Positions 1-7,658 of a stretch of 64,000 nucleotides of DNA are shown here, piece after piece. Location of the stretch: assembly GCA_900537185.1 (NCBI GenBank), contig LS999827.1:687001-751000 (forward strand), read 5' to 3'. Made by a program: the position numbers and the translations under genes. Numbering within the stretch: the first letter of the stretch is position 1; each line of letters opens with the position of its first letter. The notes under the pieces were generated by a model. The model saw only the letters and a list, made by a program, of their open reading frames with translations. It was not told the origin of the DNA and did not search any database. This stretch comes from Cytophagales bacterium Alg240-R148. GTDB taxonomy: Bacteria; Bacteroidota; Bacteroidia; Cytophagales; Cyclobacteriaceae.

Positions 1-271
1 AAACTTCAATCACTTTTAATTCGGCCAATTCTTTTTCAGCTAAATCAGTTCGCCCCTGTTCATTAAACACAGCGGCCGAGTCCCTTCTTTGTTTCGCTGC
101 TTTAGATAATAGCGCAATTTCAGCTTCTTCGGTAAGCGCTGTGGCCGCACCTTTTTCGGTTTCTGCTAACAGAATAGAGGATTTAATAGCTCTCAAAGCA
201 GTTAGATCTTCTTTTCGTTTCTCTAACATTGCTTTTTTTATATCTGCTTCAATTTGTTGTTTTAAATTCAT
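1..271 (-). CDS. GatB/YqeY domain protein, C-terminal part missing at window edge
   Basis: Reading leftward from an ATG at 271, the frame begins MNLKQQIEADIKKAMLEKRK and continues with a charged helical stretch (DLTALRAIKSSILLAETEKG), which is the usual N-terminus of YqeY. This family is a small helical protein related to the tail domain of GatB and is thought to bind tRNA; its exact role is unclear. About 90 of the usual 150 residues are present and the rest lies outside the window. It is divergent from pdxJ, with a 53-base AT-rich spacer between the starts. Confidence 0.8.
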   Translation of the reverse strand, partial: MNLKQQIEADIKKAMLEKRKEDLTALRAIKSSILLAETEKGAATALTEEAEIALLSKAAKQRRDSAAVFNEQGRTDLAEKELAELKVIEV

Positions 272-324
272 ATCGAGTAAAACTTATTTTCTAACTTGCA
301 CAAAAATATCAAAATATATCAAAA

Positions 325-1044
325 ATGACTCGTTTGAGTGTAAACATTAACAAAGTAGCTACAATAAGAAATGCAAGAGGGGGCAACAATCCAAATGTTG
401 TTGCGGTGGCCAAGGATTGCGAATTATTCGGAGCACAAGGTATCACGGTGCACCCAAGACCAGACGAAAGGCACATTACGTACCAGGATGCTTTGGATTT
501 AGCTGCTGTAGTTAAAACAGAATACAACATTGAAGGCTACCCTGATGCTCGGTTTTTGGATATCATTTCCAAAACCCAACCAGCTCAAGCTACTTTGGTA
601 CCAGACGGGCCAGATGTTATCACCTCCAATAGTGGATGGGATACCAAGGTCAATTTTGAATTTCTAAAAGAAACCATACTCGAATTAAAAAGGACAGGAT
701 GCCGGGTGAGTCTTTTTATTGATCCTAACAACGAGAAGATTGAAAAGGCAGCCGAAGCTGGTGCGGATCGTATTGAATTGTACACAGAACCTTATGCCCA
801 ACAATTCGAAAAAGATAAAGTCCGAGCCGTCGCACCGTATGTTAAGGCAGCTACTTTTGCTTCAGAAATAGGCTTAGAGGTCAATGCAGGCCACGATTTA
901 GATTTGAAAAATCTTAACTACTTTGTGAAACAAGTTCCTAATTTAAAAGAAGTATCCATAGGTCATGCTTTGGTATGTGATGCGCTGTATTACGGCCTTG
1001 AGAATACCATACAAATGTACCTGAAAGAAGTGGGGTTTTATTAA
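325..1044 (+). CDS. pdxJ: Pyridoxine 5'-phosphate synthase
   Basis: PdxJ condenses 1-deoxyxylulose 5-phosphate with 3-amino-2-oxopropyl phosphate to give pyridoxine 5'-phosphate, the last ring-closing step of DXP-dependent vitamin B6 synthesis. The 239-residue protein has family landmarks: N-terminal LSVNINKVATIRNARGG, the HPRPDERHI phosphate/substrate segment near residues 43-51, a VSLFIDP strand and the C-terminal EVSIGHALVCDALYYGLE. Length matches the family. It stands alone and converges on the DUF2807 lipoprotein gene, overlapping its stop codon by 4 bases. Several neighbouring enzymes (GlyA, IscS-like, the DAP-family none seen) use PLP, but no operon link is visible. Confidence 0.96.
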   Translation: MTRLSVNINKVATIRNARGGNNPNVVAVAKDCELFGAQGITVHPRPDERHITYQDALDLAAVVKTEYNIEGYPDARFLDIISKTQPAQATLVPDGPDVITSNSGWDTKVNFEFLKETILELKRTGCRVSLFIDPNNEKIEKAAEAGADRIELYTEPYAQQFEKDKVRAVAPYVKAATFASEIGLEVNAGHDLDLKNLNYFVKQVPNLKEVSIGHALVCDALYYGLENTIQMYLKEVGFY

Positions 1045-1754
1045 TTGCCCCGCTTAATGGTTCCAATCCCTGAAACATTGGAATATACGTTTTCAGGGTT
1101 GCCGTAATAAGTAACGCCACCAACACCGCTTACTTTGGCATCTATGGACTCTAACACGGACAATTCTGCCCCTCCTACTCCACTGATTCTAATTTTGCAA
1201 CTTTCCACCTCAAACTCCTTGCCTGACAAACCACCAGCTCCGCTCATTCTCACATGAGCAAATTTGGTAGTTCCTTTTAAATCCGCTGCCCCTGCACCAC
1301 TTATTTCCAACTCCAACGATTCCAATTCTAGGTCCATATCAATTGCTCCAGCCCCACTTAGTTCTATTTTTAAGTCTTCCCCTTTGTGTTTGGTTTCATT
1401 AACAAAAGAACAGGCCCCTCCAGAATTTATTGCTTGCAAACTTTTATAGCGCACATAACATTTAATTCCCTCATCGCTTCTGATGTGTTTGTTGGTAAAT
1501 ATTTCCAAGGTATTTCCAGAAACTGACGTCTCTATATAAGCAAATAAATTTTCATCTGTTGTTATTACCAAACCTTCTTCGTCTCCTTGTTCCAATATAA
1601 TATCGAAATTCCCATTGGCCTCAATTTTATCGAAAGACCCAATGGTCCGATCTTCTGAGCTAATATCTCCGTTGCCCCACTCATCCACAAAGACTCGATT
1701 ACAGCCCGTAAACAGAATAACAACGCTAAACAAGGATAGTATTTTAGTATTCAT
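1041..1754 (-). CDS. DUF2807 (GIN-domain) lipoprotein
   Basis: The 237-residue protein starts with a lipoprotein signal peptide ending FTGC (lipid-modified Cys18). The body matches the head GIN-domain type (DUF2807): N-terminal FDKIEANGNFDIILEQGD followed by repeated turns with SGAG / SGVGG motifs at roughly 20-residue spacing (residues about 130-215), as expected for a right-handed beta-helix. It should be anchored in the outer or inner membrane facing the periplasm or surface. Such proteins are very common in Bacteroidota but have no established function. It is monocistronic and convergent with pdxJ. Confidence 0.85.
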   Translation of the reverse strand: MNTKILSLFSVVILFTGCNRVFVDEWGNGDISSEDRTIGSFDKIEANGNFDIILEQGDEEGLVITTDENLFAYIETSVSGNTLEIFTNKHIRSDEGIKCYVRYKSLQAINSGGACSFVNETKHKGEDLKIELSGAGAIDMDLELESLELEISGAGAADLKGTTKFAHVRMSGAGGLSGKEFEVESCKIRISGVGGAELSVLESIDAKVSGVGGVTYYGNPENVYSNVSGIGTIKRGN

Positions 1755-1842
1755 TTTGCTTTAAATTAAAGATGAATGTAATTAAAAATACGTGAATTGA
1801 AAAAGAATGTTTTTCAATTACCATAATATGTTGATTGATTAA

Positions 1843-1873
1843 TTGGTAATGTGTAAGTCAAAATGTAATTTTG
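1843..1873 (+). promoter_or_regulatory. Bacteroidota-type promoter for glyA
   Basis: A TTG at 1843-1845 is followed after 20 bases by TAATTTTG at 1866-1873, an exact match to the TAnnTTTG -7 element used by the Bacteroidota primary sigma factor. The expected start is about 20 bases 5' of the glyA ATG at 1898. Confidence 0.6.
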
Positions 1874-1897
1874 GGCAATTTTTAACCAAAGAACATC

Positions 1898-3169
1898 ATG
1901 CAGAGAGATCAGAAAATCTTTGACTTGATCAATCAAGAACAAGACAGACAAGAGAGAGGCATTGAGCTAATTGCTTCTGAAAATTTTGCTTCAAAACAAG
2001 TTATTGAAGCAATGGGTACAGTTTTAACCAACAAATACGCGGAAGGGTTACCCGGAAAACGTTATTATGGAGGTTGCGAAGTTGTAGATGAAATAGAACA
2101 ATTAGCCATTGACAGAGCCAAAGAGCTTTTTGGAGCTACTTGGGCCAATGTTCAACCCCACTCAGGAGCGCAAGCAAATGCTGCGGTTATGTTAGCTTGT
2201 TTACAGCCAGGAGATAAAATTCTCGGCTTTGATTTATCACATGGGGGACACCTGACACACGGGTCTCCAGTGAATTTTTCAGGTAAATTATACCAGCCCG
2301 TATTTTACGGGGTAGAAAAAGAAACCGGTAAAATTGACTTCGACAAAATCATGGAAACGGCCCTTAAAGAAAAGCCAAAAATGATTATTGCCGGGGCCAG
2401 TGCCTACAGTAGAGATTGGGATTATGCTAAAATGAGGGCTGCAGCAGACGAAGTTGGTGCCTTGTTATTAGCTGATATTTCTCACCCATCTGGGTTGATT
2501 GCTCGCGGTTTGTTGAACGACCCTTTAGAGCATTGTCACATTGTAACTACTACCACCCATAAAACGCTAAGAGGACCAAGAGGTGGTATGATCATGGTGC
2601 GCGACAATTTTGAAAACCCATGGGGTTTAACCACACCAAAAGGTACTGTTAAGAAAATTTCTTCTATACTGGATTCAGGTGTTTTCCCAGGGACACAAGG
2701 CGGCCCATTGGAACACGTTATTGCTGCAAAAGCCATTGCCTTTGGTGAAGCATTATCCGACGATTATTTGAAATATGTACTGCAAGTTGCTAAAAATGCT
2801 AAAACATTGGCGCAAGCATTTGTTGATAAAGGGTATTCTGTTATTTCCGATGGAACCGACAACCACATGATGTTAATCGATTTGCGTGGCAAAGGGTTGA
2901 CTGGTAAAATTGCCGATAGAGCATTAATAAAGGCGGACATCACAATTAACAAAAATATGGTGCCATTTGATACGGAATCTCCATTTGTTACTTCGGGTAT
3001 GAGAATCGGAACTGCCGCCATCACCACCAGAGGGATGCAAGAAGAGGACATGCAGGACATCGCTGGTTTTATTGACGCAGTATTAAGCAACCATGAGGAC
3101 GATGCTTTTATTGATAAAAAACGTGGTGAAGTAAACGAGTGGATGAAAAAATTTCCATTGTACAAATAA
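1898..3169 (+). CDS. glyA: Serine hydroxymethyltransferase
   Basis: GlyA interconverts serine and glycine with transfer of a one-carbon unit to tetrahydrofolate. The 423-residue protein carries the PLP motif [14 protein letters not shown] with the Schiff-base lysine at Lys222, the N-terminal IELIASENF segment, the [15 protein letters not shown] substrate region and the C-terminal [10 protein letters not shown]. Length is as in other bacteria. It has its own promoter and is followed after 6 bases by tatC, so the two may be co-transcribed, although no functional tie is known. Confidence 0.97.
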   Translation: MQRDQKIFDLINQEQDRQERGIELIASENFASKQVIEAMGTVLTNKYAEGLPGKRYYGGCEVVDEIEQLAIDRAKELFGATWANVQPHSGAQANAAVMLACLQPGDKILGFDLSHGGHLTHGSPVNFSGKLYQPVFYGVEKETGKIDFDKIMETALKEKPKMIIAGASAYSRDWDYAKMRAAADEVGALLLADISHPSGLIARGLLNDPLEHCHIVTTTTHKTLRGPRGGMIMVRDNFENPWGLTTPKGTVKKISSILDSGVFPGTQGGPLEHVIAAKAIAFGEALSDDYLKYVLQVAKNAKTLAQAFVDKGYSVISDGTDNHMMLIDLRGKGLTGKIADRALIKADITINKNMVPFDTESPFVTSGMRIGTAAITTRGMQEEDMQDIAGFIDAVLSNHEDDAFIDKKRGEVNEWMKKFPLYK

Positions 3170-3175
3170 ACCACT

Positions 3176-3991
3176 ATGGAAGAAAAGGAGATGTCATTTG
3201 TTGACCATCTAGAAGAGCTGAGATGGCATGTTGTACGCGCTGTAGTGGCAATTTTTGCTTTTGCTATTGTAGCCTTCATAAGCAAATCTTTTGTATTTGA
3301 CACTGTTATTTTTGGGCCAACCAAACCTGATTTTCATACATTCAGATGGTTGTGCCTGGCTGGTGAATACCTCAATTATGCAGGACTTTGTATAGAACCT
3401 ACTCAGGTGGATTTGCAAAGTAGAACCATGACAGGTCAATTTACGATGCACATGACAACTTCCTTTGCCGTAGGAATAATCATTGCCTTTCCCTATATAT
3501 TTTGGGAATTTTGGCGATTTCTGTCCCCTGGCCTCCATAGCACAGAAAAAAAAGTATCCAGAGGAGCCGTTTTTATAGTTTCGTTGTTATTCGGTATTGG
3601 CGTTTCCTTTGGCTATTTTATTATGGCACCCATGGCGGTTAATTTTCTTGCCAATTACCAGGTAAGTGAGTTGGTTGTCAATGAATTTGATATTACGTCC
3701 TATGTTTCCACCTTGTTAACCTTGGTACTGGGCAGTGGTATTTTGTTTCAGTTGCCAATGGTGGTATATTTCCTTTCAAAAGTAGGGGTAGTAACCCCAG
3801 CTTTAATGAAAAATTATAGACGGCATGCCATTGTCGTGATTTTATTATTGGGCGCAATGCTTACGCCACCTGATCCATTGAGTCAAATAATGATTGCCAT
3901 TCCACTGTTTGGGCTTTATGAAGTCAGTATTTGGATTTCTCAAATGGTCTATAACAAAAAAGTTAAAACACAAGAAATTAAGACTTACTGA
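3176..3991 (+). CDS. tatC: Sec-independent protein translocase subunit TatC
   Basis: TatC is the multi-spanning core of the twin-arginine translocase, which binds signal peptides of folded proteins at the inner membrane. The 271-residue protein has the diagnostic cytoplasmic N-terminus MSFVDHLEELR and the FWEFWRFLSPGLHSTEKK first-loop motif, and six hydrophobic segments. A roughly 35-residue extension in the first periplasmic loop (residues about 45-85) is typical of Bacteroidota TatC. No tatA/B gene is in the window. It lies 6 bases after glyA and 1 base before rpiB. Confidence 0.95.
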   Translation: MEEKEMSFVDHLEELRWHVVRAVVAIFAFAIVAFISKSFVFDTVIFGPTKPDFHTFRWLCLAGEYLNYAGLCIEPTQVDLQSRTMTGQFTMHMTTSFAVGIIIAFPYIFWEFWRFLSPGLHSTEKKVSRGAVFIVSLLFGIGVSFGYFIMAPMAVNFLANYQVSELVVNEFDITSYVSTLLTLVLGSGILFQLPMVVYFLSKVGVVTPALMKNYRRHAIVVILLLGAMLTPPDPLSQIMIAIPLFGLYEVSIWISQMVYNKKVKTQEIKTY

Positions 3992-3992
3992 T

Positions 3993-4421
3993 ATGAAAAT
4001 TGCAATTGGAGGAGACCATGCTGGATTTGAATACAAATCTGAGTTGTTGGAATACCTTAAAAGTGAAGGGCACGAACTGAAAGATTTTGGCCCTTATTCA
4101 TCTGACTCTGTCGATTACCCAGATTTTGCACACCCATTATCCGAAGCTGTACAAAACAACATTTTCGAACTAGGGATTTTAATTTGTGGTAGTGGAAATG
4201 GTGTAGCAATGACTGCCAACAAACACGAAGGAATTAGAGCCGCTTTGTGCTGGCAAGTTGAGCTGGCAGAATTGGCACGTTCGCACAACAATGCCAATAT
4301 CATTTGCATACCATCCAGGTTTGTAGGGTTGGACTTGGCTAAAGAAATGGCTGCTGCATTCGTAAAAACTCCATTTGAAGGCGGCAGACACGATCGTAGA
4401 GTGACTAAAATTAATTGTTAA
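3993..4421 (+). CDS. rpiB: Ribose 5-phosphate isomerase B
   Basis: RpiB interconverts ribose 5-phosphate and ribulose 5-phosphate in the pentose phosphate pathway. The protein is 142 residues from the ATG at 3993, which lies 1 base after the tatC stop. A longer reading from inside tatC is rejected because family homology starts at MKIAIGGDHAGFEYK. The motif LICGSGNGVAMTANK contains the catalytic Cys, and SRFVGLDLA and the C-terminal GGRHDRRV segment are also present. It likely belongs to the glyA-tatC-rpiB transcription unit and overlaps the convergent membrane protein by 11 bases. Confidence 0.95.
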   Translation: MKIAIGGDHAGFEYKSELLEYLKSEGHELKDFGPYSSDSVDYPDFAHPLSEAVQNNIFELGILICGSGNGVAMTANKHEGIRAALCWQVELAELARSHNNANIICIPSRFVGLDLAKEMAAAFVKTPFEGGRHDRRVTKINC

Positions 4422-5880
4422 TTCTGGCTTCATTGCCTTCAACAACATACATCTTTTGCAGAGCTGGTATGGCGTCAAATAGCTTTGGCAACATACCAGC
4501 TTGATCTACAATCCGTTCCGGTCGGTCTTCTATAATTGCTGCATATACCTGCTGCAGTTGGTCTTTATCGTCCAATCCATTTAGTGCATTTTTATACAAA
4601 TTATAGTGGATGAAACGGCTTCCTGCTGTTGCATGCACATACCCACTCAGGTCCGTGCCAATCACCCACAAGGATGTACCCACTTCTGGCTGCTTTTCAT
4701 GGCTTTCTTCAACCACCAAAAACCCATTTTCTTTGGAAAAAAAACTGGTTTTAATATAGTCTTCGCCAACACCCAATGCCAGCCAAGGTAAAAACGCAAA
4801 CAAACCAAACATTACCTCGGCAATCCACTTTCTTTTTATGCACAAAAAATAATGGGTTAGTAGAAAAGTAATGGGTACCGCCATGATTAAAATGATGTTG
4901 TAATCCTCTTTTACCAACCAAACAACACTTATCACTATCAAAAGTAAAAACAACAACATACTAAAATAAAGCCGCTGTTGGTAGTTGTTAAAACGGGCAT
5001 TGTTCAAAACTATAAACACACTCACTACCAAAAAAAACAACAAAGGCGCGTAGTAATAAATTGTGTCGGTGGTTGCAACCAAATTAGAAAATGCAACAAA
5101 ACCACTTTTATAAAAGAACTTCCAATATTCTGCTAAAGACCCTTTTATAAGAAAATAGGATCCCACAAGACCGTGGACCAATAAGAACCCAAATATTATT
5201 AAAAAATAACGCCTAACAATAGTGGAAGTAAATACGATCAAAACCGCAAATGAAAACAACAAGAAAAATACATATGGGAAATAAAACAAGGAAGCAATCC
5301 CCAAATACACGCCAATGTTTAAGATATCTTCATCGCTTTTCACTTTAAATTCAATTTGGCTCATAATATTACCCAAAGCCAATATTACAAAGGTATTGGC
5401 AAGCATAATTGGATGGATGAAATTCATACCGAAATACAAACTGTTAATTACGCCAAAGATAACACCAGGAAGAAAGCTGTACTCAACAAACGATTTTCTG
5501 CTGTTAAAAATGTGGTTGATTAAAAAACATTGGAAAACCAACAAAATCAAGCTCACAAATGAAAAGCCCAGTGTGGATTTACCAAAAATAGTTACCATGA
5601 TATAATAAAACCATGCGGCAAAGGGAGCCATATTATCTTGCAACGCTACATACATTGGTCCTTGACCCAAGCGTTCACCGACAGCAATGTACCTAATGAA
5701 GTTGATGTCCACGACATCAACACCAAACCAATAGAGCAAGCGCAATACAAACAATACCAGAAAAACGGTAATGATGCGGTAGGGGTCGTTAATTTTGTAG
5801 TATCGTAACAAATTTGTTTTTTTAACGCAATTAAAAGCCTTTTTTTTAGAATTAACAAAGCTGGAAGGAAGAACTTCCAT
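4411..5880 (-). CDS. Multi-pass membrane protein, possible GT-C fold
   Basis: This 489-residue protein has about ten hydrophobic helices between residues 35 and 390 and a soluble C-terminal tail of about 100 residues. The first large loop has an acidic GVDVVDINF region, then GQGPMYVALQDNMAPFAAW, recalling the Asp / NKPPL loop of GT-C glycosyltransferases (ArnT/PMT type). The C-terminal SLWVIGTDLSGYVH also resembles the end domain of that fold. This is a by-eye resemblance only; key catalytic residues are not confirmed. Related Bacteroidota proteins are annotated only as membrane proteins. It is divergent from rbfA with a short shared upstream region. Confidence 0.65.
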   Translation of the reverse strand: MEVLPSSFVNSKKKAFNCVKKTNLLRYYKINDPYRIITVFLVLFVLRLLYWFGVDVVDINFIRYIAVGERLGQGPMYVALQDNMAPFAAWFYYIMVTIFGKSTLGFSFVSLILLVFQCFLINHIFNSRKSFVEYSFLPGVIFGVINSLYFGMNFIHPIMLANTFVILALGNIMSQIEFKVKSDEDILNIGVYLGIASLFYFPYVFFLLFSFAVLIVFTSTIVRRYFLIIFGFLLVHGLVGSYFLIKGSLAEYWKFFYKSGFVAFSNLVATTDTIYYYAPLLFFLVVSVFIVLNNARFNNYQQRLYFSMLLFLLLIVISVVWLVKEDYNIILIMAVPITFLLTHYFLCIKRKWIAEVMFGLFAFLPWLALGVGEDYIKTSFFSKENGFLVVEESHEKQPEVGTSLWVIGTDLSGYVHATAGSRFIHYNLYKNALNGLDDKDQLQQVYAAIIEDRPERIVDQAGMLPKLFDAIPALQKMYVVEGNEARINN

Positions 5881-5948
5881 TACTTATTTTCAATAAAATG
5901 GAAATAATGGTTTTTTTTACTTTAATTTTACCTTCTAATCCAAGTGCG

Positions 5949-6335
5949 ATGAACGAGAATAAAAGACAACAAAAGGTATCAAGATTGATCCAGAAAGATA
6001 TGGGAGACATCTTTCAACGGGATACAAAAGGAATTTTGGAAGGAGCATTTGTAACAGTTGCGGCTGTGGGCATTTCTCCCGACCTGAGCATTGCAAAAAT
6101 ATACTTGAGTATGATGTTGGTCCAAGACAAGCCTGCGCTTTTAGAAAAAATAACAGCCAGAAAAAATGAAATTAGAAAACAGTTGGGCAATCGAATAGGC
6201 AAACAGATGCGTGTTGTTCCCGAACTTTTATTTTTTGTAGACCAACTGGAAGAGCAAGCACTAAAAATGGACAATTTAATTGATGGCCTTGAAATTCCAG
6301 ATGAATCTGAAGACAAGGAAAACAAAGACGATTAA
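5949..6335 (+). CDS. rbfA: 30S ribosome-binding factor A
   Basis: RbfA assists late 16S rRNA 5'-end processing and 30S maturation. The protein is 128 residues from the ATG at 5949. A longer in-frame reading from 5898 adds a hydrophobic stretch not found in RbfA and was rejected. It begins MNENKRQQKVSRLIQKDMGD and has the KH-like core with the strand DLSIAKIYLSMM and IRKQLGNRIGKQMRVVPEL, which is diagnostic. The tail after residue 110 is acidic and lysine-rich. The downstream permease starts 6 bases later, an arrangement often seen in this phylum. Confidence 0.93.
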   Translation: MNENKRQQKVSRLIQKDMGDIFQRDTKGILEGAFVTVAAVGISPDLSIAKIYLSMMLVQDKPALLEKITARKNEIRKQLGNRIGKQMRVVPELLFFVDQLEEQALKMDNLIDGLEIPDESEDKENKDD

Positions 6336-6341
6336 TATATT

Positions 6342-7568
6342 TTGAATTTATCATTTTTCATAGCCAAACGGTACTTCCGCAGTAAAAAACAAAGCAATTT
6401 CATCAACCTCATCTCCTATATTTCTATCGGGTTGATTGCCATTTGCACGTTCTGTTTGATTTTTGTTCTTTCTATTTTCAACGGTCTAGAGGGATTGTTG
6501 AAATCCCAATTCAATATATTTGATCCTCCCATAAAAGTTGTCCCCTTAAAAGGGAAATCTTTTGACTTAACTACAGAACAGCTCTCAAAAATACAGGCAA
6601 TTGAAGGAGTAGTAGAGGTGGTGCATGTAATAGAAGATTACGCCTATGTCAAATACAGGGACCGAGACATGGTGGTAACCATCAAAGGGGTCAGTGAAAA
6701 CTTCTTAAACACCAACCAGTTAAGCGAAGCGTATGTTTATGGGCCAAGGCTGTTGAACAAAGACAGCATTCCCTTTGCATTAGTAGGTAGAGGCGTTCAG
6801 AATATTTTATCCATTATACCTGGGAATGAATTATACCCCATTCAGGTACACTACATCAAAGATATAAAACCTGGAAGAATGCGCGCCGATCAGTTGTACA
6901 GTAAAAAGAACATTTTAGCCGGGGCAGTTTTTGCAGTAGAGAAAAATATTGATGAAAACTATATAATTGTCCCTATTGGTTTCATAAGAGAGCTTTTCAA
7001 TTACAACAATCGGTTGACCGCACTCGAAATTTCATTGGAAGAATCGGCCGATCTTACATTGGTACAGCAAAGCCTGAATGCTATTTTAGGAACATCCTTT
7101 TCTGTTCTCAATGATGAAGAGCAGCATGAATCCATTTACAGCCTGATTAAGCTTGAGAAACTCTTTGCTTTTTTGGTTTTTTCGCTTTTGCTAGGAATTG
7201 GTTCGATCAATATTTTCTTTACATTGTCTATGCTTGCCATTGAAAAGAAAAAAGACATATCCGTTTTATTTGCAATGGGCGCAACCAACCATATGATTAA
7301 AAATATTTTTCTCAAGGAAGGTGCTTTAATAGCATTTTCTGGGGCTTTTATAGGGGTGGTGTCTGGTCTGTTATTTTACTTTTTACAAATAAAATTTGGT
7401 ATCTTATCTTTCGGAATTGAATCGACCATAGTATCTGCCTATCCAGTGGAATTGCGCTTTACCGATATTTTTTACACGGCAATGAGCATCCTTGCCATAA
7501 CCTTTATTGCCTCCATTAGACCCGCGTTGATTGCCAGGCGTTATAACAGTTTAGACGGTTCCAAATAA
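6342..7568 (+). CDS. LolC/LolE-type ABC transporter permease
   Basis: This 408-residue protein has the FtsX/MacB architecture: a TM helix near residues 20-45, a periplasmic MacB-core-like domain (about 45-265), then three TM helices (about 270-400). The N-terminal FIAKRYFRSKKQSNFINLIS matches the LolC/E group, which extracts lipoproteins from the inner membrane together with the ATPase LolD. No ATPase gene is adjacent. The start is a TTG at 6342, 6 bases after rbfA; no ATG exists before the conserved N-terminus. Lipoprotein release is the likely role but is inferred from family alone. Confidence 0.85.
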   Translation: MNLSFFIAKRYFRSKKQSNFINLISYISIGLIAICTFCLIFVLSIFNGLEGLLKSQFNIFDPPIKVVPLKGKSFDLTTEQLSKIQAIEGVVEVVHVIEDYAYVKYRDRDMVVTIKGVSENFLNTNQLSEAYVYGPRLLNKDSIPFALVGRGVQNILSIIPGNELYPIQVHYIKDIKPGRMRADQLYSKKNILAGAVFAVEKNIDENYIIVPIGFIRELFNYNNRLTALEISLEESADLTLVQQSLNAILGTSFSVLNDEEQHESIYSLIKLEKLFAFLVFSLLLGIGSINIFFTLSMLAIEKKKDISVLFAMGATNHMIKNIFLKEGALIAFSGAFIGVVSGLLFYFLQIKFGILSFGIESTIVSAYPVELRFTDIFYTAMSILAITFIASIRPALIARRYNSLDGSK

Positions 7569-7658
7569 TCAAAATTGTAAAACCAATTATTCTAGTATAT
7601 AATATTTTTTACATTTCAATATTATCCTTATCTTGCGAGTCTTTTCTTATTAAAAAAT

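Noticed and set aside
2764-3324. Long antisense frame opposite glyA and tatC (186 aa)
   Set aside because: It is the mirror frame of two strongly conserved genes and has no family resemblance or start context.
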